From Brasenia schreberi (Eukaryota > Streptophyta > Magnoliopsida > Nymphaeales > Cabombaceae), in contig JAYKKT010000089.1 of NCBI GenBank assembly GCA_036023115.1, positions 8,895,501 through 8,959,500 of the forward strand: DNA of 64,000 nucleotides, given 5' to 3'. The position numbers were made by a program, and so were the translations under genes. The notes beneath the pieces are model-generated. The model did no database searches. It saw nothing but the letters and a program-made list of their open reading frames with translations, and was not told the origin of the DNA. Positions 23,448-35,535 of this stretch are shown here, piece after piece (position 1 is the first letter of the stretch; the number at the start of each line of letters is the position of its first letter).

Positions 23448-23690
23448 TAAACAACAACAACAACTAAGCTTTTTCTCATACTAGACGGGGTCAACTACAT
23501 GGATTCTTCGTTTCCACAAAGCCCTATTATGTGCCATGTTAGCAGTTAACTCACAATAAGCTAGATCATTCTTTATTGTTTTTTTCCAACACTTTTATAG
23601 TCATCCTCGGCCTCTTTTAATACCTTTCAAATTTAGTTTTTCATACCTTCTTATAGGTTCTTCTTTTGATTTTCTTTCTACACATGTGTG
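23446..23690 (-). mobile_element. RTE LINE 3' fragment
   Basis: It begins with (CAA)n and CTAAGCTTTTTCTC (reverse complement of the RTE 3' tail), then follows the C-terminal RT coding region for about 240 bp before homology is lost. This is a short, 5'-truncated dead copy. Confidence 0.8.
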
Positions 23691-25139
23691 GTCGTCCTCT
23701 ACATCTTTTGTGACCTCTTTGTTGTTAATAACAAAAAAATATATAATGTAAAGGTTATTATTAGGGGTTTACAATCTTCACACCCTTTTAACTATCATAC
23801 CATTTTTTTTAAATACTAAAATTACCTCTTATATAAATACTCTCTCCTCTCACAACTAATTCTAGTATTTCTCTCTCCTCTCCCACCTAATTTCAGGAAG
23901 GGTCATCTAGTTTGATCTCTTTGTTTCGATGACATACGTTTCACCTTCTTCATAGATAAACATTCTTATGAATCTTATCTAAGAAAAAAAGAAAAGAAAA
24001 GAAAGAAGAATCAAGAGCAAAGTAAAACGAAATTAATAATAAGAAAAAGAACAACAATAAGAATCAGGAAGAAAAAAAGAAAAGAAAATCAAGAAACATA
24101 TAAAAAATAAGAAAATAAAAAACTAGGCCAACTTTTCGACTCAAGACCCAATTGAGACATGCTCCCCAACGTCTCCCTCATTGTTTAGGTGACACATGAG
24201 AGATGCCCCTCTCCTGTGTCTCCCAAACACTAGAAACACAACTGAGATGCATCTCGCCAATGTCGCATCTCTCTCATCGAGAACTAACCTAGTTTTTTCG
24301 TTTTGATTCCCACCGAAAATAAAATTAATACAACAAATAAACAACAAAAAGTACATCAAATCAATGAAACACCCTACCAAATAACTAAAAACCTCTCCCT
24401 TCTCCTTTCTCTTCTTTTCTCTCTCCTTCTTTCTTCTTTTTCTTCTTTTTTTTATTGGATTCAAAGCACGGGATGGTGGATAGTTGTAATTTTTGGATTT
24501 TAATAGTGTTAATATTAGAATCACAATAAAAAGAAAAGAGTGTGAGGATAGTAAAAAGGGTGTGTGCTTATCAATTCTGTATTATTATATATTATTATTA
24601 GGGAAGAACAGTTACATACAACGACGGTGCCAAAAAGTTTATTGTTTGTTGCTTTTTATAGTTAATATTAATAATTAATTTTGGTTTTAGAATGTATCAC
24701 ATATTTACTAAGAGTGACAAACTTTTCTTCTTTTCCTTTTTAGTGGATAGAGTGCATAATATTTTCGGGAGCAATGTACCGAAATAGAATTCCAAGATTA
24801 AGTACATTGGGTACAACATGCATGCATTATGCACACCCAGTGTCAAATTCATGACATTCAACTTGCAACTCAACTCAGTAGCCAGGTGAATGATTCTTTG
24901 GATTCCTGAAAGTCCTTGTGTTGGAACAATCTAACGAACCCATTTTAACGTAGAAAAGGAACTTGATTGATGTCAAAATTGAGATTATTAATATGGTATT
25001 CGTTGTGGGCTATCAAAATAAAATTTATTTATGGTTAATTATTTAATTTTATTTTAGAGATTTATGAAACATTTTGAAACAAAAAAAAATTCATATCATT
25101 TTTACTAATTTACAAAAAGCTTAAGATATATTGTTAAGA
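23691..25139. other. intergenic, low-complexity
   Basis: AT-rich, including a long A/G-rich run (about 23980-24120) and a T/C-rich run (24390-24450). Open frames here are composed of low-complexity Lys/Arg or Ser/Leu runs and have no domain. Confidence 0.5.
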
Positions 25140-26150
25140 TTTTTCTTGAAGAACCTTTGAAAAAAGAGGTGTTTCATTGATGTGTAATGTATGGTGGTGC
25201 ATGAATATGCATGAGGATTTATGAAGGAATGATAAGCTTTTTTGAAGTTAATATTGCATTATATGAAGGATCACCTTTAAGCTCATATTTGTTTATCTTA
25301 GTCATTTATGAGTTAACAAAGCATTAAAGATGAAGTATCCCGGTATATATTATTCACGGATCATATTGTGTTAGTGAATGAGTCTAAGAAAAAATTTAAT
25401 AGAAAATTAAAATTATAGAGAGAAATGTTAGAAAGAAAAAGCTTCCAACTTAGTAGAAAAAAGGCATGACATATGGAATGTTTGTTTAATCATTTGGTTA
25501 CTTCGGATGAAATAAAAATTAAGGATACATTATATCCCTAATAAAAAAAAATTAAGTATTTAGGATCAATTTTTCAAAGCAATAAAAAATCAATAAAGAT
25601 GTTATGTATAAAATTAATGTACATTGATTACAATGGAGAGGTACATTATATATTCTATGTGGTAAGAATGTATCATTAAAGTTCAAAGGTAAACATTATA
25701 GACTAGCAATTAGACCCATTATATTATATGGTTCTAACTATTAGGCATTAAACCATCAACATTACAAAAGAATGTATGTGACATAAATGAAGATGTTGAT
25801 ACAGATATATGGTCATACAATAAAGAACCATACATACACACACATATATAATAAGATCATCAAAAATAAATTAGGAGTGACACTAATAAATGTTAAAATG
25901 AAGAAAAATTGTTCAAGATGGTTTAGATATGTGGAAAGGAAATCACTCAAAACTTCTTCGTGTAAGAAACCAAACAGTGAAAATATTAATGAGAAAGAAA
26001 AAGATCAAAAAAAGTGTTAAAAAACAATAAAGAATGATCTAGCTTATGTTGAGTTAACTATTAGGATAGCAATGATCAAACTATATGAAATTAAAGAATT
26101 CATATAACTAATCTCATCTTATATTGAAAAAGGTTTAGTTGTTATAGTAT
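25140..26150 (+). mobile_element. highly decayed RTE LINE fragment
   Basis: It follows the RT half of copy A from the TTGAAGAACC... region (about 17180) to a terminal GGTTTAGTTGTTATAG. Divergence is much greater than in the other copies, with many A/T-biased substitutions and stops, so this is an older insertion. The active-site region is altered (TTCACGGATCAT where copy A has TTTGCAGATGAC). Confidence 0.75.
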
Positions 26151-26400
26151 GGAAAAACAAGTATGACAATGGGGCATGTTAGCACCAGACCTAAACCTAC
26201 CTCGTGTTCAAAAAGATTGTGCATACAAACTTACTTTCACTTGGGGTTTCAAGGTTCAAAATTTGCACCAGAGCCACACATGACTTCTAGAACCTGGCTC
26301 CTCAGTTGACCCACATATACTAAGAATGGCAATAAGATGGATCGGGGATAGATATACCTATACCCGGTTTTGACCCAAACCTTAATGAGCTAGCTACGGA

Positions 26401-27307
26401 CAGGGATGAGCAGCGGTTGGTTTGGCTCACTAACTAAACTGAACTGAATAATCCAAATTTCTGCTAACACAATCTGAACCGAACTATACACTTAACGGAC
26501 CCAAACCTAATCAAATTAGATCAGGTCGGTTCGGTTATTCGTGTTGACCTAAACGATTCCACCTAGATGGCTTTTCACAAGAATCTGGAACCCCTTTCTT
26601 CTCCAACTAAAACCCTCTTTTACATTGACACTATTGTGCTATAGAGAGCAAGCAAAAGATCAAGAGACAAGAAAATAGATACTATGACATCAAATAGAAA
26701 CAACAATATAAATATGATCCACTCGAAGCAATATAAACGTTGTCATCAGCCTTTCCAACAGACCATCAACCTCAAAAACAAAAAAGAAACTCAAGAGAGA
26801 AAACAACAATATAGACGTGATCCACTCGAACCAAAGAACAACACACAGATAACACATCAATCAGAACCAATTCGCATCAAATAGCCACAAACCTATTAGA
26901 TTCACCAATCGGCTCTCACACAGATTGAGCCAAAGCACAGCGGTTCATAAACTCATATGGAACACTGGAACACCGTTGTAATCACGTTGAAACTTTCGCC
27001 AGAAGAAGCACAAATGGAAATTGAGGCGACAAAAAGGCAGATAGAAGAGACACATAGAGAAAGGGGATGAAGGGCGACAAAGAAGCACACAAAACCGATA
27101 CAAAAGGGAAGCTAGGACATTGGGGGAGGGGGGAGGGTTTACGGGTTTAAAGGTTATTCGGTTTTAGATGAGTAGAATCGAACCCGAACCTAAAACCGAA
27201 TAAATTTTGGATTCAAAACCTAACCCGACCCGATATTTAACAAACCCAAATCGAACGAGATATTTCGGGTCAGTAATTCGGTTAAAACCGAAGTTTGCAC
27301 AGCCCTA
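26401..27307. mobile_element. non-autonomous hAT-type element (907 bp)
   Basis: Terminal inverted repeats CAGGGATGAGCA (left) and TAGGGCTGTGCA (right, inverted) match at 9 of 12 positions. They are bordered by an 8-bp target duplication, GCTACGGA (26393-26400) and GCTACGGG (27308-27315), with one mismatch. Both features fit the hAT superfamily. The interior has CCGAACC-rich ends and no transposase, so it depended on an autonomous relative. The right ~165 bp are repeated immediately downstream. Confidence 0.8.
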
Positions 27308-27529
27308 GCTACGGGTTTTGATTCTCTTTTCTCCAATGGGTATATATATATACGGGTTTAAAGGTTATTCGGCTTTAGATGAGTAGAATCGAACCCGAAC
27401 CTAAAACCGAATAAATTTTGGATTCAAAACCTAACCCGACACGATATTTAACAAACCCAAATCGAACGAGATATTTCGGGTCTGTAATTCAGTTAAAACC
27501 GAAGTTTGCACATTTCTCCAATGGGTAGT
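27139..27529. repeat. tandem duplication of hAT right end
   Basis: TACGGGTTTAAAGGTTATTC begins both at 27139 region and again near 27352. The two copies are almost identical for ~165 bases and each is followed by TCTCCAATGGGTA. The second copy lacks the terminal GCCCTA and target duplication, so it arose by local duplication, not transposition. The few differences indicate a recent event. Confidence 0.85.
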
Positions 27530-27533
27530 GTGT

Positions 27534-27540
27534 GTGTGTG

Positions 27541-27571
<31 letters not shown>

Positions 27572-27601
27572 GTACATACATACATATATATACATACACA
27601 T

Positions 27602-27639
<38 letters not shown>

Positions 27640-28230
27640 GTATATATATTACCTGTATGGGTCAGGGCACCTTCTCCCGTTACTTCAACCCAAACCTTAT
27701 GGGATTGGCTGCTCCCTGTATGGGTCAGGACACCTTTTCCGGTTAGGTCGGGTAAATATTATCATCCCTAGTATGGCTGAGCATTATTCGGACATAACTG
27801 AATAACCAAATCGAATTGAAATTTCTGTTTTAGTAAAATTCTGTTCGGTTTTGGTTTGACCTCAAAAAACAGTTTATCGGTTTGGTTCGGTTTTCAAGGT
27901 TTGAAAAACGAATAAACTGAATATAATATGCAATCATATACATATATAAATAAAAATATGTATGTATACATATGTTTATATGTATATGCATATACATATT
28001 ATATTGACATGTATATGCATATATATGTGCATATACATATGTGTATGTATATATACATACATACATAGGTATACATGTTTATATGGTACATATGCATATA
28101 CATGTATGTATATAATAAATATATATATATATACATATGTATACCTATATAGATAATACATATACATATACATACATATAAATATGTGTATATATTATAT
28201 GTATATATATACATGTATATAAAGAGAGAG
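27534..28230. repeat. TA/TATG microsatellites within a GGTTCGG-type element
   Basis: (TG)n and (TA)n tracts at 27530-27650 and an extended TATG/TATACA-rich tract at 27930-28230. The latter is bordered by sequences rich in TTCGGTTTGG (27780-27910) and TTCGGTT (28240-28370), so it probably expanded inside a non-autonomous element. Open frames of Tyr/Ile repeats on both strands are microsatellite artefacts. Confidence 0.7.
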
Positions 28231-28394
28231 AGAATTCTGGTAAACCGAATAAGAGAACTGAAATAATTCGGTTAGGTTCGAGGTCCTACACAAATAGATT
28301 CGGTTTCAGTTTCCAAATATTAAAAAACAGTTTTGGTTATTTTGGTTCGGTACGGTAATCGGGTTAAAAGACCGACGCGCACTCCTAATTTGTA

Positions 28395-28505
28395 GTGTGT
28401 CTTCTTGTTTAGAAAAGTACATAGTTGCCATTTACAATGTTGAAGGTCATGAGTTTGAGACCTTGAGGTGTGCATCTAGCTTCGGCTTCCCCTTAAAAAA
28501 GAAAA
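28395..28505 (+). repeat. SINE-like fragment
   Basis: A B-box-like GTCATGAGTTTGAGACC is followed by GTGTGCATC and AGCTTCGGCTTCCCC, then an A-rich end (AAAAAAGAAAAG). It matches the body of the SINE-like sequences at 10380 and 23340. Confidence 0.45.
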
Positions 28506-28849
28506 GAAATAGTAAAGTACAATTAATATATTTACTTATATATTTGTTAAATTCTCATACATTTTGTTATAGCTTAATAGTCAATTTAAAAAATCAAGGA
28601 CAACAACAGCAGCTTCTACAAAGACAAACTTAAATGAACTATAAAAATTAATAAAACGTAAAAAGATTACCTTTTTTCGTAAGTCAACAACCAATTTAGG
28701 GATAAGGCCATAGGGAAATATTTATTATTATTTTATTATCTATAACTACTCCAAATTGAGTTGTAGTGTGGTTAAATTAAACTCGACCCGAACCGTCTCG
28801 ACCTGCCCACCCCATCTAGTGTGAGGAAGGATGGCTTGTTTGGACTCAG

Positions 28850-29517
28850 CCTGATGGCTTGACCTGGACCTGAGCTGCCAACGGAACCAATCTGACCAAA
28901 ATCGAACCAGAACCAGAGCCCTTACAGTTCTGTTCTGGTTTTACTTGAAAAAAACCGATCGGAAACCACGGTGGTTTCAAGTCATTCTTTTGTTATCGTT
29001 CTAAATCTCACCTTCGTTTCATGAAATTTTCAAATGAAATTGGAACCAGACTGGAACCGATCATGGAAGCCAGAGCCAAAGAGAGTTGGTTCGGTTTCGT
29101 TTCCAGGTTTTGATGGAACATGAACCATAGGTTTGAAAACCAGAAGCCCCACTTTACCCGAAACCAACCAACATCAACAATCAAAACTGAAATCGGGGGA
29201 ATGAGAAACGAAAATAGGGTGGGTCGGATTTTCACTCCACCCGCCCCGCTCCGTGGGTCTTGGGGATTAAACATTCACCCGCTCCTCACCCTTTTATTAC
29301 AACCTAGGCCAGTCACACCCCACCCCACTTCAACCCATAAAAATGTTTTTTTTAAGAAAAAATCAATTAATATTATATATTCTACATAAAACACAAAATA
29401 TTTTATGGTATTTTATATTATTAAACTAAAAGTTATTATGTATATATATTTATATACATATGTGTATATATGCATGCAAAATATTCATAAACATAGATTT
29501 TATATAAATAAACACTC

Positions 29518-29553
<36 letters not shown>

Positions 29554-29945
29554 CGAGATGGGTTTACCTTAAACCCTATTCCTTCCCGCCCTACTTGTGG
29601 GTCTTTTCTATGTTGTCCCACCCCACAGAGGGACGGGTTTTCCTCCTTGAGAAGGGTTGAGGGGAGGTGAGTAGTAGGGTAAGAATTGTCATCCCTAACT
29701 GAAACCAAACCAAAATTGGGACCCTACAACTTGGTTTCGATTACAAGTGATAATGTTTTCCCCATTTTAAAATATCACATTTGTTTCATAACATTTTCAA
29801 AACAAAATCCAAACCAAATTGAAACGAGAACTGGACCCCAACCCAGAGCGGGCCATTTAGGTTCACGTCCCGGGTTTTGATGGAACCAGAACCGCATGTT
29901 TAAAACTGGCGGTTCCACTTTACCTGGAACTAGTCAGGTCGATCC
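28850..29945. repeat. GGAACC-rich element with internal duplication
   Basis: Two related ~190-bp blocks (about 28972-29165 and 29735-29930) share GTTTTGATGGAAC, CATGAACC/CAGAACC and CCACTTTACC. They flank the inserted element at 29194-29697. This is probably one old non-autonomous element or a tandem pair; outer ends are not defined. Confidence 0.5.
29194..29697. mobile_element. non-autonomous hAT-type element (504 bp), nested
   Basis: The right end reads GAATTGTCATCCCTA, whose inverse TAGGGATGACAATT is a hAT-like terminus. The left end CGGGGGAATGAGAA matches it imperfectly. It is flanked by ACTGAAAT (29186-29193) and ACTGAAAC (29698-29705), a 7/8-match target duplication. The interior is GC-rich at both ends (CACCCCACC type) and holds a (TG)n tract near 29530. 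No coding capacity. Confidence 0.65.
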
Positions 29946-30994
29946 CTAGATGTTGATTGGGCCATACCCAGATTAAGGCCCATTGGAGAGCAGCCCAAAC
30001 CTTCAAGCGACCCACAGAATGTTATACCCAAAGTTTTCTTGACTTTCAAGTCATCATCTCTCATTCATGTGGCTCTAATTCGGCCGAGCCCAATTAAAGA
30101 AAAAGTTGGCCAGTTGAGCCACACGATCTATTTTCGATTTTTTATTGTAAAATAAAGTTGACAAAAAAATATTTAAAAAGAGGTGTCGACTTTGAGCTCA
30201 CATTATTTAGCAGTTTTATCGAATTTTATTTTTTATTTGGACGAATTTAAATTTTAGCAAGCAGGCGTACTTTCTAGTTCGGGTTCGTGTATAAACTCGG
30301 ATGCGAGTTGGCTAAAATTCAATCCCGGGTTGAGTTGAATCGGGCTTTGCTTCATACTCCCATGAGCCGTTTCAGGTTCGATTAAAGCGGGTAATTTGAG
30401 AACGTACTACCCCAATAGAAACACGACACGGAAATTCATTTACTATAAAATAAAACTGTAGTTTTATGAAGCACACGAACATGACCTGAAACATGAAACG
30501 GATGGCGATACAACAAATGATATGTGAAAACCTAAGAATAGGCCGTGAGCGTGTCTACCAAAGCAACACATTAAGGTTCTGGCCATGCTTGGGATGTTGA
30601 CCTGCTTCTGACACGAACAGCGGCATCAGACCAACACGACTGAAAACACAAATTTGGTGTACATGAGCTTCATCTGGATTAGGTTAGAGGGACACACAGA
30701 GAGAGATGCACTCACACACACACATATATACATATATATTTATATGTATGTATATATATATATATATGAGAAATTAGATAATAGATATTTTAAAATAAGA
30801 AGATAAAGGTCGTTAAAGTGTTATATCTTGTATCCACAACGAATCGAAAAACGCCGTTCTTGACCCGCAACCCTCATTCTTTATGCATGATTGGAATTAG
30901 ACGTTAATATGACCCAAGATATGACTGCCAAGAATCCACGTAGATAACAATCGAAGAAGTGGTTTGGTTTGGTTATATATGAACACATATATGA
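29946..30994. other. intergenic, nothing recognised
   Basis: About 1 kb without coding signatures. Short runs of CA and TA repeats occur at 30710-30770. Confidence 0.4.
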
Positions 30995-31043
30995 TGCATG
31001 TGCTCTTTTTCACATGCACGGTAATATCTTTCGGTATATAATC

Positions 31044-31126
<83 letters not shown>

Positions 31127-31296
31127 TTGATCTTTAAAATGAATAGATGAAACAAAAGGCATTTATTGCATAAAATGTAACGTATAAAAGTACAATAATA
31201 TTTTTTTATTCAAAAATTCACAATTGATTATGATAATTGAACCATGAAAATGCATGTGCTCTTTTTCACATGCACGGTAATATCTTTCGGTATATA

Positions 31297-31348
<52 letters not shown>

Positions 31349-31475
31349 TTGATCTTTAAAATGAATAGATGAAACAAAAGGCATTTATTGCATAAAATGT
31401 AACGTATAAAAGTACAATAATATTTTTTAATTCAAAAATTCACAATTGATTATGATAATTGAACCATGAAAATGT
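30995..31475. repeat. tandem duplication containing AT microsatellite
   Basis: Two nearly identical units (30995-31250 and 31251-31475) start with TGCATGTGCTCTTTTTCACATGCACGG-like sequence, written here only to show the 7-bp hairpin GCATGTG/CACATGC. Each contains an AT tract of different length (about 80 versus 45 bases), and the rest differs by a few bases. The duplication is therefore recent, with the microsatellite changing length since. Confidence 0.9.
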
Positions 31476-33094
31476 TATGTATTATTATACAGAAAAAAAA
31501 CATTATGCATTTAGAATTATCTCTCTTTATATATATAAGTATACGATCTCAATTGTTTTCGTATTACTTTGGATGGACCGAATACAAACTTTTGTGGCAA
31601 CTGTGTTTCGTTCCTGACTTGTTGAAACCGGTTCCAGGGGAAATGTACACGACCCGGCTTTAACTGGGGATTCATCCAAGTAAGCATGTCCAAACTTCTT
31701 TGAACCAGTTCCGTTCTCTCTCTCTCTCTCTCCTGACGGTGATCCTAAATCGAATCACAGCCGTCCAAGTGGGATCATCTGCAAGGTCGGGATGAACCGG
31801 AGGGTAGGAGGGAATAACCACCGCAAAATTGCACACGTAGACCGTTGAATTTCGGTCGCACGGAGTAGCTGGAAAAACGGAAACCAGGGAGCGGTTTGGT
31901 TTGGAGTAACCAGGGGCCGTCGCCGCAGGAGGTCGAAGCAAACAAGCGGCGGTCCGCAGACAGAGGGAGAAAGAGATAAGTCTGTTTCCTCTTCTTAATC
32001 ATGGCGTTGGCTTCCACTTGTGGCCTAAATAGAAGTCCAAACCAACAAGCACCATCTTGGCGATTTTTCGCGAAGTCGTTGTGCTCTTCCTATCTTGCAT
32101 GAACTGTGGAGACTACCGGATGTGTTAAGAAAAAGTTGGACGAACGTTGAGGGAGAGAGATTAAGAAAGGTGGTTGATTCTTTTGCATCGTTTGTTTGGT
32201 TCTCTCTTGAAGAATTGAAGAAGAAGTAGTTGTCCGTTTCGGAAAGAGCATCGAAGGTGCTCTCTCTCTCTCTCTTGCTGTGGTTGCAGTATGATTCGAA
32301 CTGTTGGGTCAGGTATTCTATCACATATGCAGACGAATGGTTTTGTGAACATGATCAGCATGTTTGTGGTTCCTATTCCTGTATTGTGTCCCATTGTTCA
32401 TCTTATCTTGTCTGACTTTATTCTGCATCTGCTCAGCATGATTTGAGATTTCTGGGTATTGGATGATTTTGTAATGTTGTGCTTATCTCCTCTGGTTGGT
32501 CATGTCCTTACTTAATGCATGAATGTAAAAGATTATACATGGCATATGTTGTATATCTTGTTTTTCAATTCGGACATGGTAATCTTCGTGGATATACAGC
32601 TTTTCGCCATATCAGAGGCTGTTTGGTGCGTAGAGGTGTCTTTTTGCCATCAATTCTATGATTGTTTTAAGAATGGAGATTGCTGCTTTGTCCCAATTCA
32701 CTGGAATTTGGGGTTTAAATTTGATGCAGGCTGATTCAGGGACGGGCAGTATCAAACTATTATTAGTCGAATCTGCTAAATTGGCCGGATTCAGTCCTTG
32801 ATGCCTGAATCAGCCAATTACATTTTCTTCTTAACCTAAAGAGTCATTTTTAATAAGTTTTTAGTTTGTGGATTTTAGATTGCAGATTCGTGTCAATTCG
32901 ATTCCATTTGTTGATTCTCTGAATCTCTTTTGAGAACAATGGTTTCCAGAAATCAACTCCTAAGTGGTTGTGTCCTTGTTACATCCTGGTCTTCTTGTTC
33001 AATTTGTTTGGCATTCTATTCTTATACATCTTTTTTCAGGTTTAGGGTGTGAGAGGCAGTAAGAGAGGAAAAACAACAAAGAGAGGTCCATTTT
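31476..33094 (+). promoter_or_regulatory. probable SRO promoter, leader and 5'-UTR intron
   Basis: CT-rich initiator-like tracts at 31715-31733 and 32258-32276 suggest transcription starts. A donor-like CAG|GTATTC near 32310 and an acceptor TTTTTTCAG at about 33039 would remove a ~730-bp intron from the leader, placing the start codon in the second exon. Leader introns are common for this family. No coding sequence was seen. Boundaries are inferred. Confidence 0.4.
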
Positions 33095-34652
33095 ATGGAG
33101 AATAGTATGAACTGTTTTATGTCCTCATCTATCGAATCCGTCAACGAGGGTTCTGTAATTGTGGATTCAGATTCTGATTTTTGTGGTGATCATCTGATTA
33201 AATTGGAGACGGAAGATATTAGGTATAAGGCCGTGAAGAATGTGTTTCTTTCAGGCATGGAAAAAAATTCAAAAGATCTGCAAGTCACCTCTATATGTGC
33301 TTTTTCTCTTGATACATTTTCGGGACAGGGTCGGTGGGACATTTTTAATATGCATTCTAAGGCCATCGCAAAGAAGCATGGTGGCTGTAGTAATATCAAA
33401 CGAGCATGGTATGGTGCTTCTAAAGAGGTGATTGCAGGAGTTGCTCGTTATGGTTTTGTGCACCTCGAGACAATTAAGCATGGCGTTTCTTTTGGGTCTG
33501 GAATCTACCTTACGCCGCTGCAATTCGCTATTAGGAGGTATGTATCAGCAATCGCAATTTCATTATTTTTCTTGTTAGTTTTTGTTTTTAGTTGTAGATC
33601 TTTGATTATATATTGGTGGTGATGTTGCATAGGGTAAGGACTAAGGATTGGCCATTTTTCAATTTGTTCGGTGGGGTAAACACAGATTGCATACATAGGT
33701 GTGTGCCCGCATGCTTGTGCATGTGTAGCTTGGATGTGTTTTAAAGAAGGTTTGGATGAAAATTTGGATAAGAACAAAACCATCATGATCTTATTGCCAA
33801 CAATGTAGATCTACAAGTAAACTAGAATGGAGGTGGTGTTCTGCTCAAATCAAAAGGATTCTCTATTAGTGCTGTAGATCTCAGATTTCATTATGGAGAT
33901 GGTTCTGCTCAAAATACTGACTGATTGCTCATAGACATTCTACGAGGTGTTGCACTGGTGTCGATACTTCGACAGTTGGCAGCCATACTGTTTCCCTGCT
34001 CGACTAACACTGTTTTAAATATCTTTGAGCGCTAAATCACTATGACACTTAATTCATTTACTAACAGTTAATTCAGCATTAACTTATGGAAAAGGTAATT
34101 ATGACTCATCAGCACCCTCTGATTTTCGAAAATTGTCATGTCCCGCTCCTGTACCCTCTCTCATGTGACATGCCTAGATGGAGAAGTTCTGAAATTGTAC
34201 TCACATAACGCAAGAGTTGTCAAAGCTTGCACGAGCTCATTTTAGATTTGCAATTCATGTTGAATTTTTACTTATTTCGATGAAAATTTGATCTCTATGC
34301 TCCCTTAATACGAGGAATTAACATAAGCTATCTATATGTTGCTCTGAAACAAATAAATTTATTCAACTGCAGTGCAGTATGCTCAGATGCTGATGAAAAT
34401 AGGATCCAGCATATGATTCTTTGTCGCGTCATCTTGGGAAATACTGAGCAAGTTCGCCCAGGGTCAAAGCAGTTTTATCCTGGCTCTGAGGAATTTGATT
34501 CCGGTGTTGACAACATCGAGAAACCAGGATTATATGTCGTATGGGGTACTCATATGAACACTCATATTTTCCCAGAGTTTGTAGTAAGCTTCAAGGCTCC
34601 GCCTCCTTTTCAGGGTACGTATTTCGTGTAGATGGGTACACAGTGCATGAAT

Positions 34653-34747
<95 letters not shown>

Positions 34748-35535
34748 TAACACACACACTTCAATCAGAAAATAGATTTTGTAATCATATTATCGTTGGG
34801 TTATTTACAGAATTTTGGGATGGATACAACTGGAAAAAGGGCGCTATCCGCTTGTCAAGACGATTGTCTGCTGCCATTCACAATCGAGCACAGAAGCTTT
34901 CTCCTTTTAAGGTGGGGAGACATGTTGCATCCATCTTTCTAGTTGTTCAGTAGATCTCCTTTACATTGTGATTAAATTTGCAACTTATTCCTAATATATC
35001 CTATGTTTGCTTCTTTTTTGTTCTTTATGTGCCTTGATCGTCAGCCGACCTTGCAAGCACCATTAAGCGCCGCGTTCAATAAGATGCAGTTGCCTCCAAA
35101 AGGCCCAACTTCATCTTGGATGCCGTTTATTGCTTTCCTTGCTAATATTTTGCCCCCAACCAGCATTAGATCCATTCACAAGCAGTACAAAGAATACTGG
35201 GTAACCAGCAATGCTCTTTCCTTTTTCTTTGATATCATAGTTCCCGCAGATAGTGTCCTTATTAGATTCCATGAACTATTCATTGTATAGGATGGGAAAA
35301 TATCAAGGGACAATTTTGTGAGGCAGTTGAGACAACTTGCAGGAGATAAGCTCATTGTCGCCGCCATTAAATATGCTCGATCGAAGGTATGATTTGTGAT
35401 GCACATGAATACTCCACATATTTATGTGGTAGTTTTTCTGATAATTATTCCATGTTAATGAAGAACTACACTCCCATGCAGCTTAAGGATGGACTTCGCT
35501 ATCCTTTTGGGAGTGTTATTGCAGTAGCATCGTAA
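33095..35535 (+). CDS. SRO-type protein (inactive PARP plus RST domain), 6 coding exons
   Basis: Exons: 33095-33537, 34373-34614, 34811-34911, 35045-35200, 35291-35386, 35482-35535, all GT-AG, giving 363 residues. The N-terminal part is acidic and variable. The PARP-like fold spans about residues 55-235, with GASKEVIAGVARYGF, GIYLTPLQFAIR, CRVILGN, PGSKQFYPGSEEFDSG and HIFPEFVVSFK as family landmarks. The RST domain lies at about 268-346 (SSWMPFIAFLANILP, then DGKISRDNFVRQLRQLAGDKL). This is the short SRO2-SRO5 architecture without the WWE domain of RCD1. SRO proteins bind transcription factors through RST and act in stress and redox responses; the PARP fold is generally regarded as inactive in the short plant forms. 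The start ATG follows the leader acceptor. No lesions are seen, so the gene looks intact. Confidence 0.92.
34658..34746. repeat. (CT)n(TA)n microsatellite in SRO intron 2
   Basis: About 32 bases of CT repeat followed by about 55 bases of TA repeat, lying 45 bases after the exon 2 donor. It makes up almost half of this 196-bp intron and could vary between individuals. Confidence 0.95.

Noticed and set aside
27506..28214. Several Tyr/Ile/His-repeat open frames on both strands
   Set aside because: They consist of translated TATA/TATG/CATA microsatellites and change with frame; not genes.
31672..32324. Overlapping minus-strand open frames upstream of the SRO gene
   Set aside because: They overlap the inferred SRO promoter and leader, include Arg/Glu runs from CT/GA microsatellites, and lack family signatures.
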